NCBI RefSeq assembly: GCF_004349065.1
Contig: NZ_SMKZ01000044.1
Span: 1 to 57,673 of the forward strand
Direction: 5' to 3'
Source of the DNA: Jiangella asiatica
GTDB taxonomy: Bacteria; Actinomycetota; Actinomycetes; Jiangellales; Jiangellaceae
DNA length: 57,673 nt
The notes beneath the pieces are model-generated. The model was given only the letters and a program-made list of their open reading frames with translations, ran no database searches and was not told the origin of the DNA. This document shows positions 25,035 to 34,638 of the stretch, one piece after another. Positions within the stretch are counted from its first letter, which is position 1, and every line of letters starts with the position of its first letter. The position numbers and the translations under genes are program-made.

Positions 25035-26603
25035 ATGTCCGCGAGCGATACCGCGACGCCCGAGGCCGGCCCGAACCCGGCCCACGGATCGCGTCGCTGG
25101 CTCGGCCTGGCCGTGATCTCTCTGCCGACCGTGCTGATCGCGCTGGACAACAGCGTGCTCTTCCTCGCCGGCCCGCAGCTGGCCGCCGACCTGCGGCCCG
25201 GCAGTGCGCAGATGCTGTGGGTCCTCGACATCTACGGCTTCATGATCGCCGGTTTCCTCGTCACGATGGGCGGCCTCGCCGACCGCATCGGGCCGCGCCG
25301 GCTGATGCTGATGGGCGCGGTCGGCTTCGGTGTGGCGTCGGTGCTTGCGGCGTACTCGACGTCGGCGGAGATGCTCGTCGTCGCCCGGGCGCTGCTCGGG
25401 GTCGCGGCCGCAACCCTGATGCCGTCGTCGCTGGTCATGGTTCGCCTGCTGTTCGTCGACCCGAAGGAGCGCACCCTCGCCATCGGGGTGTGGACGGCCT
25501 GCTTCTCCGGCGGCACCATCCTCGGCCCCGTTGTCGGCGGCGTCCTGCTGGAGTGGTTCTGGTGGGGTTCGGTCTTCCTGATCGGCGTCCCGGTGATGCT
25601 GCTCCTGCTCCTGCTCGGTCCGGCGGTGCTGCCGGGGGTCCGCGACCAGGGCGGCGGCCGGCTCGACCCGCTGAGCGTCGTGCTCTCACTCGGCGCGATC
25701 CTGCCGTTCATCTACGGCCTCAAGCAGTTGGCGGAGGAGGGCCTGGCCGCCGTGCCCCTGGCGGCGATCGCAATCGGGGTGACGCTGGGCGTGGTGTTCG
25801 TGCGGCGGCAGCGCCGGCTGGAGAGCCCGGTGCTCGACGTCGGGCTGTTCACCACCAAGGCGTTCAGCGCCGCACTCGGCGTGCTGCTGATCGCGATGGC
25901 CGTCCTCGGGGGCGTGTACCTCTACGTGACGCAGTACCTGCAGCTCGTCGCCGAGCTGTCGCCGCTGTGGGCCGGGCTCTGGATGGTCCCGGCCGCCGGC
26001 GCGGAGATGATCGTGGCCGTCCTGGCGCCGCTGATCGCCCGGCGGCTCCGCCCGGCCCACGTGGCCGCGGCCGGCCTCCTGGTCACCGTCGCCGGGCTGC
26101 TCGTCCTCACCGGCGTCGGTGGCGGCGCCGGGCTCGGCCTGCTGGTCACCGGCGCCGTGCTGATCCACGTCGGCGTCGCACCGATGATGGTGCTGAGCAC
26201 CGACATCGTCGTCGCGACGGCGCCGCCTGGAAAGGCCGGCTCGGCCGGGTCGATGCTGGAGACCAGCGGCGAGTTCGGTGTCGCCTTCGGCGTCGCGGCG
26301 CTGGGCTCGGTGGGCACGTACGTCTACCGCCGGCAGTTCGCCGACGAGGTGCCGGCCGGTGTCGACGCCGCCACCGCCGAGGCCGGCCAGAACACGCTGG
26401 CCACCGCCACCGTCGTCGCCGACGGCCTGCCCGCCGACGCCGCCGCGGACTTCCTCGCCGCCGCGCGCGACGCCTTCGCCGCTGGGCTGCAGACCGTGGC
26501 CGGCATCAGCGCCGTGATCATCGCCGCCCTCGCGGTGGTCGCACTGACCATGCTGCGCAAGGTCCCACCGTCCGGCCACACCGACGCCGACGACCTGTCC
26601 TGA
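25035..26603 (+). CDS. MFS multidrug efflux transporter (DHA2, SmvA/QacA-like)
   Basis: 522 aa, about 14 membrane helices, helix-1 motif [19 protein letters not shown] and loop [14 protein letters not shown]. Residues about 420-480 form a hydrophilic, Ala-rich loop before the last helix. It should expel cationic or hydrophobic toxic compounds. GAAGGAG ribosome site upstream of the ATG. Regulated probably by the divergent TetR protein. Confidence 0.9.
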   Translation: MSASDTATPEAGPNPAHGSRRWLGLAVISLPTVLIALDNSVLFLAGPQLAADLRPGSAQMLWVLDIYGFMIAGFLVTMGGLADRIGPRRLMLMGAVGFGVASVLAAYSTSAEMLVVARALLGVAAATLMPSSLVMVRLLFVDPKERTLAIGVWTACFSGGTILGPVVGGVLLEWFWWGSVFLIGVPVMLLLLLLGPAVLPGVRDQGGGRLDPLSVVLSLGAILPFIYGLKQLAEEGLAAVPLAAIAIGVTLGVVFVRRQRRLESPVLDVGLFTTKAFSAALGVLLIAMAVLGGVYLYVTQYLQLVAELSPLWAGLWMVPAAGAEMIVAVLAPLIARRLRPAHVAAAGLLVTVAGLLVLTGVGGGAGLGLLVTGAVLIHVGVAPMMVLSTDIVVATAPPGKAGSAGSMLETSGEFGVAFGVAALGSVGTYVYRRQFADEVPAGVDAATAEAGQNTLATATVVADGLPADAAADFLAAARDAFAAGLQTVAGISAVIIAALAVVALTMLRKVPPSGHTDADDLS

Positions 26604-26641
26604 GCGTCCCGGGCCACAGGCGCCGCGGCATGATGGTGGGC

Positions 26642-27154
26642 ATGGTGTCGGTCGAGGTGGTCCGCGGTGACATCACCGCCGAGGACGTGGACACGATCGT
26701 GAACGCCGCCAACTCGTCGCTGCGCGGCGGGGGCGGGGTCGACGGCGCCATCCACCGGGCCGCCGGTCCGCGGCTGGCCGAGGCCGGTGCCGCTCTCGCG
26801 CCCTGCCCACCTGGGGAGGCCGTCGCGACCCCTGCCTTCGACCTCGACCCGCCGATCCGCCACGTCATCCACACCGTCGGCCCGGTCTGGAAGGGCGGCA
26901 CCCGCGGCGAGGCCGACCTGCTGGCATCGTGCTACCGCCGCAGCCTGGAAGTCGCCGACGAGCTCGGCGCCCGCAGCGTCGCGTTCCCGGCCATCTCCAC
27001 CGGCATCTACGGCTACCCGCCCGACCAGGCCGCACGGATCGCCGTCGACACCGTCCTGTCCACGCCCACCCGGGTGGAGCGGGTTCGCCTGGTCGCGTTC
27101 GACCGCCCGACGTTCGAGCTGCTCGGCGAGGCATTGCGGACCCGTTCGTCGTAG
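26642..27154 (+). CDS. Macro-domain protein (O-acetyl-ADP-ribose deacetylase type)
   Basis: 170-aa single-domain protein that binds ADP-ribose. Motifs: VVRGDIT, the catalytic-type [23 protein letters not shown], and the phosphate loop [10 protein letters not shown]. Family members remove O-acetyl or ADP-ribosyl groups. Three in-frame ATGs lie at 26630, 26633 and 26642; the last gives the usual family N-terminus. It follows the MFS gene by about 40 bases and may be co-transcribed. Confidence 0.9.
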   Translation: MVSVEVVRGDITAEDVDTIVNAANSSLRGGGGVDGAIHRAAGPRLAEAGAALAPCPPGEAVATPAFDLDPPIRHVIHTVGPVWKGGTRGEADLLASCYRRSLEVADELGARSVAFPAISTGIYGYPPDQAARIAVDTVLSTPTRVERVRLVAFDRPTFELLGEALRTRSS

Positions 27155-27226
27155 AGCGAACACGGTCTCGGGAAGCTCGCGGCCCGACGGGGAGTTCGAT
27201 CATGGCATGAACCGAGGTGGTCGACG

Positions 27227-27607
27227 ATGACGAACTGGACCGAGGACGAACTTGCCACGATCGCCAGCACGGACGAGCTGCGCCTCGCATCGCGGCGGGC
27301 GGACGGCTCGCTGCGGCCGTACGTGATCATCTGGGCGGTGCGTTCCGGCGGCGACGTGTATGTCCGTTCCGCGTACGGGCCGGGCAACGGCTGGTATCGG
27401 CGGGCGCTGGCCAGCGGCACTGGGCGCGTGAAGGTCGGCGGCGTGGAACGCGACGTGACGTTCGAGGCCGTGGACACGGACGGCCAGGGCGACATCGACG
27501 CGGCGTACCACGCCAAGTACGACCGGTTTGGGCCGGCGATCGTCGGCACGGTGGTCGGCGACGATGCCGCGAAGGTGACGATCCGGCTGCTTCCGCAGGC
27601 GGTCTGA
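27227..27607 (+). CDS. DUF2255-family protein
   Basis: 126-aa cytoplasmic protein of the DUF2255 group, related in shape to flavin/F420-binding split-barrel proteins (RPYVIIWAVRSGGDVYVRSAYGPGNGWYRRA). Family function is not established. A GAGGT ribosome site precedes the ATG. It follows the macro-domain gene by 72 bases in the same direction. Confidence 0.75.
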   Translation: MTNWTEDELATIASTDELRLASRRADGSLRPYVIIWAVRSGGDVYVRSAYGPGNGWYRRALASGTGRVKVGGVERDVTFEAVDTDGQGDIDAAYHAKYDRFGPAIVGTVVGDDAAKVTIRLLPQAV

Positions 27608-28026
27608 GCGGCGTCGATAGGGCGGCGGATCGGGCTCCGTCGAACCGTAGCTGGTCCAGCGTGCGTGCGTCGCCCGGCCGGCCTCGGAGCGCAGCCGCTC
27701 CACCGTCGCGACGGCCTCGGCGAGGCCGGCGCCACGTGGTGGCTGACGGGGATCGAGCCGGACACCATCACCGTCGACGGTGTCCGCGGGGTGCTGCGCG
27801 ACGGCCGGCCACCGCCTGAGTCGCTACGCCTGTCGTGCCGGACGCCGGGCTGCTAGCCTCATGCCGTGGCGCCGTCCCGCGCCCAACCCCCGGTTCCGGT
27901 GCTCACGCCGCCGGCGTCAGCGGGGGCAAAGGGGGCTCGAGTCCTCGGGATGCCGGTTCGGTGTGTCCTTTCCGGCGGACGTCGCGAGCGTGAGTCGCGT
28001 CGTGCCGCCCACGAGAGGAACACCTG
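27608..28026. other. 419-base region without an intact gene; possible oxidoreductase remnant
   Basis: The plus-strand frame around 27715-27830 reads EAGATWWLTGIEPD and VRGVLRDGRPP, which resembles the C-terminal tail of F420-dependent LLM oxidoreductases, but it lacks a start, the barrel and a natural end. I take it as a decayed fragment. The last 60 bases hold the GAGAGGA ribosome site of the next gene. Nothing else is recognisable. Confidence 0.35.
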
Positions 28027-28731
28027 ATGACCAGGCAGAGCTCGTTCAAGCACCTCGTGCGCACCCGCATGGCCAAGACCGGCGAGAGCTACACCGCGGC
28101 CCGGGCGACCCTCCTCGCCGGCCGGCTCGCGCCCACCCGTGATGCCGAGGAACCGGTGCTGACCGCTCCCGACGCCATCATCCGTGAGCGCACCGGCCGC
28201 GGCTGGGAGGAGTGGTTCGACCTCCTCGACGACTGGGGCGCCGCGGGGCGCCCGCACCGTGAGATCGCCCGCCACGTCGCCGAGCTGCTCGACGTCGTCC
28301 CGCTGGCCTGGCCGGCGCAGGCGGTCACCGTCAGCTACGAGCGGGCCCGCGGCGGCCGGGCGGTCGGCCAGCACCCCAACGGGTTCGCCGTCACCGCGTC
28401 CCGCACCGTCGACGTGGACGTCGAGCGGCTGTTCGACGCGTGCGCCGACGAGCCGCGGCGGGCGGGCTGGCTGCCCGGCCGGGTCCTACGGGAGCGGACG
28501 GCAACGCGGCCCAGGTCGGCGAGGTTCGACTGGATCGGCGTCGACGGCCTCGCGCCCGGCCAGGGCCGCGTCGCCGTGACGTTCGTGCCCAAGGGCGAGG
28601 CCAAGGCCCTCGTCGCGATCGAGCACTCCCGCCTTCCGGACCGGGAGGCGGCCGCGCTGCTGAAGGCGTGGTGGCGCGAGCGCCTCGGTGCGCTCAAGGC
28701 GCGGCTGGAGGACGGTAACCCCGATGCCTGA
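28027..28731 (+). CDS. Conserved actinobacterial protein with SRPBCC-like C-terminal part
   Basis: 234 aa. The N-terminal part (about 1-110) is hydrophilic and helical, with RMAKTGESYTAARATLL and AVTVSYERARGGR. The C-terminal part (about 115-230: FAVTASRTVDVDVERLFDACADEPRR..., VAVTFVPKGEAKALVAIEHSRL) resembles polyketide cyclase/AHSA1 (SRPBCC) proteins that hold hydrophobic ligands. Function not known. GAGAGGA ribosome site upstream. It overlaps the next broken gene by eight bases. Confidence 0.75.
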   Translation: MTRQSSFKHLVRTRMAKTGESYTAARATLLAGRLAPTRDAEEPVLTAPDAIIRERTGRGWEEWFDLLDDWGAAGRPHREIARHVAELLDVVPLAWPAQAVTVSYERARGGRAVGQHPNGFAVTASRTVDVDVERLFDACADEPRRAGWLPGRVLRERTATRPRSARFDWIGVDGLAPGQGRVAVTFVPKGEAKALVAIEHSRLPDREAAALLKAWWRERLGALKARLEDGNPDA

Positions 28732-28970
28732 CCTCGACCCGGTCGCCGTCGTCCTCGGCACGGTCGCGGCCTTCGTCCTGGGATTCGTCTACTACTTCAA
28801 CCTGGCGGCCTGGCGGGCGACGCGCGACGCGCGACCAGCTTCGAGCTGACCCCACCGGCCGCGTCTTCGTCGTCTTCGTCGCCGCGCTGGACGACCCCGT
28901 CAGCAGCCCGTACGACCAGGCGTTGCGCCGGCAGATCGCCGAAGGGCAGCGCGCCGAGCTCTACGCCTGA
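28724..28970 (+). pseudogene. Small membrane protein gene broken by a 7-base tandem duplication
   Basis: From the ATG at 28724 the frame reads a membrane helix (VAVVLGTVAAFVLGFVYYFN, then LAAW) and ends at a TGA at 28847-28849 after 41 codons. The next frame continues with coding character (GRVFVVFVAALDDP...QALRRQIAEGQRAEL) to a TGA at 28968-28970. The join lies in GCGACGC-GCGACGC-GCGAC (28817-28835). Removing one 7-base unit restores a single 79-codon frame through RATRDQLRADPTG. Either a genuine frameshift, slippage-prone switch, or sequencing error. Confidence 0.7.
28817..28835 (+). repeat. 7-base tandem repeat causing frameshift
   Basis: Two full copies of GCGACGC followed by GCGAC. Unit length 7 shifts the frame by one when a copy is gained or lost. 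Confidence 0.8.
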
Positions 28971-28988
28971 TCCCGGGACGCGCCACCG

Positions 28989-31322
28989 TCACCGGTCCAG
29001 ATGGGCCGGCGTGACCATGACGCGCGGTCCGTCGACCACGCGCGGCTCGCCGATGATCGACAGGCGGGCGGTCAGCGGGACGTCCTGGCTGGACGGCCCG
29101 GCCCACAGCGTGAGCGGGCCCGGCTCCACGACCCGCCGGCGGTCGAGGCCGATGAAGGAGGTGCGGTCGGCGTGGACGGTGAACGTCACCCGCCGCTCCT
29201 GGCCGGCCGCGAGGGGCACACGCAGGTAGCCGACCAGCTCGCGCACCGGCCGCGCGACCGAGGCGACCCGGTCGCCGAGGTAGAGCTGCACGACCTCCTC
29301 GGCGGCGCGCGGGCCGGTGTTGCGCACCGTCACGGTCGCCTCGATCGAGCCGTCGACCGGCAGCTCCGGCTCGCTGAGGACGAGACCGGCGTACTCGACG
29401 GTCGTGTAGGACAGGCCGTGGCCGAACGGGTAGAGCGGCGTCGGGTCGAGGCTGGAGACGCCGTCGCTGCGCTGGCCCAGCGGCGCGGTCCGGTATGTCG
29501 GCACCGTCACCGCCGGCGTGCGCGGCACGGCGACGGGCAGCCGGCCGCCGGGCTGGACCCGTCCGGACAGCACGCCGGCCAGCGCCGGGCCGCCCTCCTC
29601 GCCGGGGAAGAACGCCTGGACGACGGCGGCACATCGCGGCGCGAGGCCGCCGAGGGCGTACGGGCGGCCGGACACCACCACGAGCACCACCGGCGTCCCG
29701 GTCGCCAGCACCGCCTCGACCAGCTCGGCCTGCACCCCTGGCAGGGTGAGGTCGGGTGCGTCGCAGCCTTCGCCGGACGTGCCCCGGCCGAACAGCCCGG
29801 CCAGGTCGCCGACGGTGACGACGGCGACGTCGGCGTCGCGGGCGAGCCCGGCCGCCTCGGCCAGGCCGGAGCGGTCGTCGCCGGTGATGGCGCAGCCTGA
29901 GGCGTGGAGGACGTCGGCCGCCGGCAGCTCCTCGCGCAGCGACTCCAGCAGCGTCGGCACCTCGATCCCGAGATCGTCGCCGCCGAGCTTCGCGAGCACG
30001 TGGTTGGGGAAGGAGTAGCAGCCGAGGAACGTCCGCGGCTCGACCGCCGTCGTGCCGATCACCGCGACCCGCCGCGGTCGCAGGTCGAGCGGCAGCAGCC
30101 CGTCGTTGGCCAGCAGGACGATCGACTTCTCCGCCACCGACGCGGCCAGCGCGCGGTTGCCGGGGGAGTCGAGGTCGCGTTCCTCGACGGAGTCCGCCGC
30201 CGGGTCCCACGCCGGGTCGAGCAGCCCGAACGCCGCCTTCTGCAGCAGGACGCGGCGCACGGCCTCGTCGACGGCCCGCCCGTCGACGAGGCCGGCGCGG
30301 ACCAGGGCGGGCAGGTGCCGGAACGCGTTGGTCTCGGGCAGCTCGACGTCGACCCCGGCGCCGAGGGCGAGCCGGCCGGCGTCCGCCGCGTCCTTGGCCA
30401 CACGGTGCTTGACCTGTAGGAACGGCACAGCCCAGTAGTCGGAGACGATCGTGCCGTCGAACCCCCAGGCGTCGCGCAGGAGCCCGGTCAGCAGCTCCCG
30501 GCTCGCCGAGGGCGGTACGCCGTCGACGTCGGAGTAGGAGCTCATGGCCGAGCCGGCGCCGGCCTCGCGCACCGCCATCTCGAACGGCGGCAGCATGGTG
30601 TCGGCCAGTTCGCGCCCGCCCATCGAGACCGGGGCGTGGTTGCGCGCCGACCGCGACGCGGAGTACCCGACGAAGTGCTTGAGGGTGGCGATGACCCCGG
30701 CGGACTGCAGGCCGCGCACGTACGCCGAGGCGAGGGTGCCGACCAGGTACGGGTCCTCGCCGATGGACTCCTCGACCCGGCCCCAGCGGTAGTCGCGGAC
30801 TACGTCGAGCACCGGAGCCAGGCCCTGGTGGACGCCGAGGGCGCGCAGGTCGGCGCCGATCGCCGCGGCCATCGCCTCGATGAGAGTCGGGTCGAACGTG
30901 GCGCCCCAGGCCAGCGGCGTCGGATGGACGGTGGCGCCGTACGCGGTGAAGCCGGTCAGGCACTCCTCGTGCAGCAGGGCGCCCAGCCCGAACCGGGACG
31001 CCTTGGTGACCTGTCGCTGCCGCTCTCGCAAGGTCGCCACGCCGGCGGCGACCGAGACCGGGCGGGTGCCGAAGACGCGGGTCAGGTGGCCCAGGCCGTG
31101 CTCGATGGCCTCGGGGAAGTTCCGGAGGCCTTCGGCCATGTCCGACTCCATCGGGGCGACGCCGCCGCCGTCGCCGTCGTCGTCCTCGGTGTCCCGGTCC
31201 CAGTAGCTGCCCAGCTGGCCGGCCTTCTCCTCCAGCGTCATCGCCGAGAGCAGCGCGTCCACCCGCTCGGTAAGCGGCCGGCCGGTGTCCTGCCAGGGTC
31301 CGGCGGCGGTGTCTGTGCTCAT
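28989..31322 (-). CDS. Glycoside hydrolase family 3 (beta-glucosidase/beta-xylosidase), cytoplasmic
   Basis: 777-aa GH3 enzyme without signal peptide. It has the N-terminal TIM barrel with nucleophile Asp295 in GTIVSDYWAV, the KHFVGYSASRSARNHAPVS substrate region, the alpha/beta sandwich, and a C-terminal fibronectin type III-like domain (VDGSIEATVTVRNTGPRAAEEVVQLYL, about 650-720). It would hydrolyse oligosaccharides brought in by the upstream ABC transporter. GGGAC ribosome site seven bases before the ATG. Sugar specificity (glucose, xylose) is not decided by the sequence; the operon layout resembles bxlEFGA-type xylo-oligosaccharide loci. Confidence 0.9.
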   Translation of the reverse strand: MSTDTAAGPWQDTGRPLTERVDALLSAMTLEEKAGQLGSYWDRDTEDDDGDGGGVAPMESDMAEGLRNFPEAIEHGLGHLTRVFGTRPVSVAAGVATLRERQRQVTKASRFGLGALLHEECLTGFTAYGATVHPTPLAWGATFDPTLIEAMAAAIGADLRALGVHQGLAPVLDVVRDYRWGRVEESIGEDPYLVGTLASAYVRGLQSAGVIATLKHFVGYSASRSARNHAPVSMGGRELADTMLPPFEMAVREAGAGSAMSSYSDVDGVPPSASRELLTGLLRDAWGFDGTIVSDYWAVPFLQVKHRVAKDAADAGRLALGAGVDVELPETNAFRHLPALVRAGLVDGRAVDEAVRRVLLQKAAFGLLDPAWDPAADSVEERDLDSPGNRALAASVAEKSIVLLANDGLLPLDLRPRRVAVIGTTAVEPRTFLGCYSFPNHVLAKLGGDDLGIEVPTLLESLREELPAADVLHASGCAITGDDRSGLAEAAGLARDADVAVVTVGDLAGLFGRGTSGEGCDAPDLTLPGVQAELVEAVLATGTPVVLVVVSGRPYALGGLAPRCAAVVQAFFPGEEGGPALAGVLSGRVQPGGRLPVAVPRTPAVTVPTYRTAPLGQRSDGVSSLDPTPLYPFGHGLSYTTVEYAGLVLSEPELPVDGSIEATVTVRNTGPRAAEEVVQLYLGDRVASVARPVRELVGYLRVPLAAGQERRVTFTVHADRTSFIGLDRRRVVEPGPLTLWAGPSSQDVPLTARLSIIGEPRVVDGPRVMVTPAHLDR

Positions 31323-31348
31323 GGACGTCCCTTGGTCGTAGGTGCGGG

Positions 31349-32185
31349 TCACTTGCCGAACCCCGCGGTCAGGCCGGACACGATCTGGCGCCGCCCGACG
31401 ATGTAGGCGGCGAGGACGGGGAGCGCGGACAGCGTCACGGCGGCCAGCACCGCGGGCACGTTGACGGCGAACTGGCCCTGGTAGGTCCACAGCGACAGCG
31501 GCAGCACTCGCACCGACGAGCTCTGCGTGAGGATCAGTGGGAAGAGGAACCCGTTCCACACCTGCAGTGCCTCGTAGACGCCGACGGTGACCAGCGCCGG
31601 GCGCGAGAGGGGGAGCACCAGCGAGTGCAGGATGCGCCAGTGCCCGGCGCCGTCGGCGTGCATCGACTCGAACAGCTCGGCGGGGATGTCGCGGACGAAG
31701 TTGACGATGATCAGCACGCTGATCGGGATCGCGAACGCCACCGCCGGCAGGATCAGCGCGAACAGCGAGTCGTAGAGCCCGAGCCGCACGATCAGGTAGT
31801 AGACCGGCACGATGGTCGCCTGCACCGGGATGGCCAGGCCGAGCAGAACGACGCTCAGCACGCCGCGCGACAGCCGCGAACCGGACCGCACAAGGTAGTA
31901 CGACGCCATCAGCGACGTCGCGAGCACCAGCGCCACCGCGACCACCGTCACGATCACGCTGTTGGTGAGGTAGCGCAGGAAGTCGTTCTCCAGCACCAGC
32001 CGGTACGCGCCGAGCGTCGGCGCGGCCGGCGGCAGCAGCGGGTTCTCCGCGTAGTACGCCTGCTGCCGGCGCAGGCTGGTCAACACCAGGTAGTAGACCG
32101 GCACGATGGTGACCAGCAGCCACAGCAGCCCGCCGAGCGCGCCGATCACGTTCGGCCGCTCGCGGATGACCCCGGGCGCGGCCAT
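31349..32185 (-). CDS. CUT1 sugar ABC transporter permease (MalG-like)
   Basis: 278-aa inner-membrane permease with six helices and the EAA loop (DIPAELFESMHADGAGHWRILHSLVLPLSRP). Its ATG overlaps the stop of the MalF-like gene by one base (ATGA). Part of the operon of binding protein, two permeases and GH3 enzyme. No ATPase is encoded in the cluster. Confidence 0.9.
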   Translation of the reverse strand: MAAPGVIRERPNVIGALGGLLWLLVTIVPVYYLVLTSLRRQQAYYAENPLLPPAAPTLGAYRLVLENDFLRYLTNSVIVTVVAVALVLATSLMASYYLVRSGSRLSRGVLSVVLLGLAIPVQATIVPVYYLIVRLGLYDSLFALILPAVAFAIPISVLIIVNFVRDIPAELFESMHADGAGHWRILHSLVLPLSRPALVTVGVYEALQVWNGFLFPLILTQSSSVRVLPLSLWTYQGQFAVNVPAVLAAVTLSALPVLAAYIVGRRQIVSGLTAGFGK

Positions 32186-33102
32186 CACAGGCCCGCCTGC
32201 TGGCTCTGCATCCGGCCGGCGCCGGACAAGCGGCTCAGCGCCAGCGACAGCGCGAGCCCGACGCCGACGAGGATGACGGCGATGACGCTGGCCGGGCCCA
32301 TCTCGTAGCCGCGGAACCCGGTCAGGTACATGTGCAGCGGCAGGATGCGGGTGGCGTCGCCGGGTCCGCCGCCGGTGAGGATGAACACGAGGTCGAAGTA
32401 GGTGAGCGAGCCGACCAGCATCAGCGTCGACGACGTCACGATGGTGTAGCGCAGTTGCGGCAGCGTGACGTAGCGGAACTGCTTGACCCGTCCGGCGCCG
32501 TCCAGCACGGCCGCCTCGTACAGCGTCGCCGGGATCTGCCGCACCCCCGCCTGGTAGAGCAGCGCGTGGAACGGGACGAAGCACCAGCCGACCACGAACA
32601 CCACGACGTAGAGGGCGAGGTCAGGATCGCCGAGCCAGTTCGTCCGGAACGCCGTGGAGTCCAGCGCGCGCGACAGGCCGAAGTTCGGGTCCAGCAGCGA
32701 CCGGAACGTGATGCCGATGGCCGCGGACGAGAACAGCAGCGGCAGGAAGTACAGCACCGACCAGACTGCGCGGTAGCGCTGCCGGCCGGCCATGAACACG
32801 CCGAGCAGCAGCGCGACCGGCGCCTGGAACAGGTAGGAGAGGACGACGAAGACGAGCGTCAGCCACATCGCCTGGCGGGTGGCCGGGTCGCTGACGGTGT
32901 CGAACCAGACGTCCGTGCCGGCCCACGACGGCGTGCCCAGGCCGTCCCACTCCGTGAACGACAGCACCACGACGCCGCCCAGGGGGAGCAGGGCGAACAG
33001 GGCGAAGATCGCCAGCGCCGGCGCGGCCAGCCAGAACGGTGGTCCGGTGCGGGGTCGCGCGGCACGTCGCGAAACCGCACCGGACCGGATCGAGAGGGTC
33101 AT
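32185..33102 (-). CDS. CUT1 sugar ABC transporter permease (MalF-like)
   Basis: 305 aa, basic N-terminus then six membrane helices starting PFWLAAPALAIFALFALLPLGG; EAA loop QIPATLYEAAVLDGAGRVKQ. It begins three bases after the binding-protein gene ends and is coupled to the MalG-like gene. Together they form the channel for an oligosaccharide processed by the GH3 enzyme. Confidence 0.9.
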   Translation of the reverse strand: MTLSIRSGAVSRRAARPRTGPPFWLAAPALAIFALFALLPLGGVVVLSFTEWDGLGTPSWAGTDVWFDTVSDPATRQAMWLTLVFVVLSYLFQAPVALLLGVFMAGRQRYRAVWSVLYFLPLLFSSAAIGITFRSLLDPNFGLSRALDSTAFRTNWLGDPDLALYVVVFVVGWCFVPFHALLYQAGVRQIPATLYEAAVLDGAGRVKQFRYVTLPQLRYTIVTSSTLMLVGSLTYFDLVFILTGGGPGDATRILPLHMYLTGFRGYEMGPASVIAVILVGVGLALSLALSRLSGAGRMQSQQAGL

Positions 33103-33104
33103 CG

Positions 33105-34424
33105 TCAGAGCGTGGCATTCATGGCATCGACGAACTGCTGCGGCGTGATCTCACCGAGGAAGATCTGGCTCAGGTTGGTCAGTAGCTCCTGCGCCTGGTC
33201 GGCTGGCAGCGCCTGGTCCCAGGAGAGCTGGAAGTGCGGCGCGTCCTGCACCAGCCCGTAGGCGAAGGCGAGGTATTCCGCGTCGTCGCTCTGCGCGATC
33301 TGGTCGTCCAGGCCCTCGACCGGGGGGAGGCTGCCGGCGTCGAGCATCGCGGCGAGCTGCTCGTCGTCGTAGACGTACTCGTTGACGTAGTCCAGGGCGG
33401 TCTGCCGCTCCGCCTCGCTGGCCGCGGCGGAGATGGACCAGAAGTTGGCCGGGTTGCCGACGATGTTCCCCGGGTCACCGGCGCCGCCCTCGATCTCGGG
33501 GAACGTGGTGAAGCCCAGCGCGCTGCTGGCGAACTCAGGCGCGTCGGTGTGGAACGTCGCGTAGACCCAGCTGCCCTGCAGCAGCATCGCGGCGCGGCCG
33601 GTGTGCACCAAGGCCGCGTCGGCGCTCTGGTCGGCGGCGACGGAGGCGAACGCGTCGCCGAACGCGCCGGCGTCGACCAGCTCCTGGATGCGGGTCAGCG
33701 CCTCGAGGACGGCCGGATCGGACCACGCGTCGGGTTGGCCGTCCAGCACGGCCTGGAAGACCTCGGGCCCGCCGATGCGGTCGGTCAGGTACTGGATCCA
33801 CATCAGCTCTGGCCACACGCTCTGGCCGGCCAGCGAGAACGGGATGATGCCTGCCTCGTCGAACGCCTCCACGGCGTCGAGGGTCTCCGCCCACGTGGTG
33901 GGGACCTCGATGCCGACCTGGTCGAACAGGTCCTCGTTGTAGTAGAGGACGACCGGCTGCACGTCGTTCATGGGGACGGCGTACGTGGTGCCGTCGATCG
34001 CGCCGTTCTGCGCGACCGAGGGCATCACCCGGTCGACCAGCTCCTGGGTGTCCGCGGTGATGTCGACGACCTGCTCGTTCGCGACGTAGTCGGCGAGCGT
34101 GCCGCCGGTCCAGCTCATGATCAGCGTGGGCGCCTCGCCGGAGCCCACCGACGTCCTGATCTTCTCCTTGTAGGCGTCGTTCTCGTACTCCTCGACCGTG
34201 ATCCGCTGGTCGGAGTTCGACTCGTTCCAGCGCTCGAACGACGCGGCCGTGACCGGCCAGCCGCCGCCGGTGAGGATCCATGCGCTGGCCTCGCCCCCGC
34301 CGCCTGCACCGCTGGAGTCGCCACCGTTCTCGTCCGTCGAGTCGCCGGGGCTGGCGCCGCCGCAGGCGGCCAGCGTGGCCGCGAGTACGGTGGCGGCCAC
34401 CACCCGGAGTCCTGTGTGCCTCAT
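33105..34424 (-). CDS. Sugar-binding lipoprotein of ABC transporter
   Basis: 439-aa solute-binding protein, first gene of the GH3 operon. The signal peptide ends in a lipobox (LAATLAACGG, Cys near 21), followed by a Gly/Ser/Asp linker and the MalE fold (ERWNESNSDQRITVEEYENDAYKEKI...). It captures an oligosaccharide outside the cell. Its promoter region carries imperfect copies of the LacI operator, so expression should fall when the adjacent LacI protein is bound. Confidence 0.9.
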   Translation of the reverse strand: MRHTGLRVVAATVLAATLAACGGASPGDSTDENGGDSSGAGGGGEASAWILTGGGWPVTAASFERWNESNSDQRITVEEYENDAYKEKIRTSVGSGEAPTLIMSWTGGTLADYVANEQVVDITADTQELVDRVMPSVAQNGAIDGTTYAVPMNDVQPVVLYYNEDLFDQVGIEVPTTWAETLDAVEAFDEAGIIPFSLAGQSVWPELMWIQYLTDRIGGPEVFQAVLDGQPDAWSDPAVLEALTRIQELVDAGAFGDAFASVAADQSADAALVHTGRAAMLLQGSWVYATFHTDAPEFASSALGFTTFPEIEGGAGDPGNIVGNPANFWSISAAASEAERQTALDYVNEYVYDDEQLAAMLDAGSLPPVEGLDDQIAQSDDAEYLAFAYGLVQDAPHFQLSWDQALPADQAQELLTNLSQIFLGEITPQQFVDAMNATL

Positions 34425-34472
34425 TGCGCCGTCCTGTCCGTCGTGGAGCAGTGGCTCCGGAGAGTCAACGTT

Positions 34473-34498
34473 CCGAAACTATTACGACGTTGTTTCGG
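34473..34498. promoter_or_regulatory. LacI-type operator region upstream of the transporter operon
   Basis: CCGAAAC (34473-34479) and GTTTCGG (34492-34498) are a perfect 7-bp inverted repeat with a 12-base gap. Each arm equals half of the compact operator in the lacI promoter. Confidence 0.65.
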
Positions 34499-34574
34499 AT
34501 GTGCCGAGAGTAGTGGCGACCCTATTGTCCGTCAATACATGCCATGACGCGCGATACAGCCGTGATGCTGTGGC

Positions 34575-34607
34575 TTGACAAGGGCTATCCGTCCGAAATA
34601 GTTTCGG
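34575..34607 (+). promoter_or_regulatory. lacI promoter with operator over the -10 box
   Basis: TTGACA (34575-34580), 18-base spacer, TAGTTT (34599-34604). The palindrome CCGAAA-TAG-TTTCGG (34593-34607) covers the -10 box, so the regulator should repress itself. Confidence 0.75.
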
Positions 34608-34638
34608 TGATCGAACTGGAGAGACGGAGGTGCGGCGC

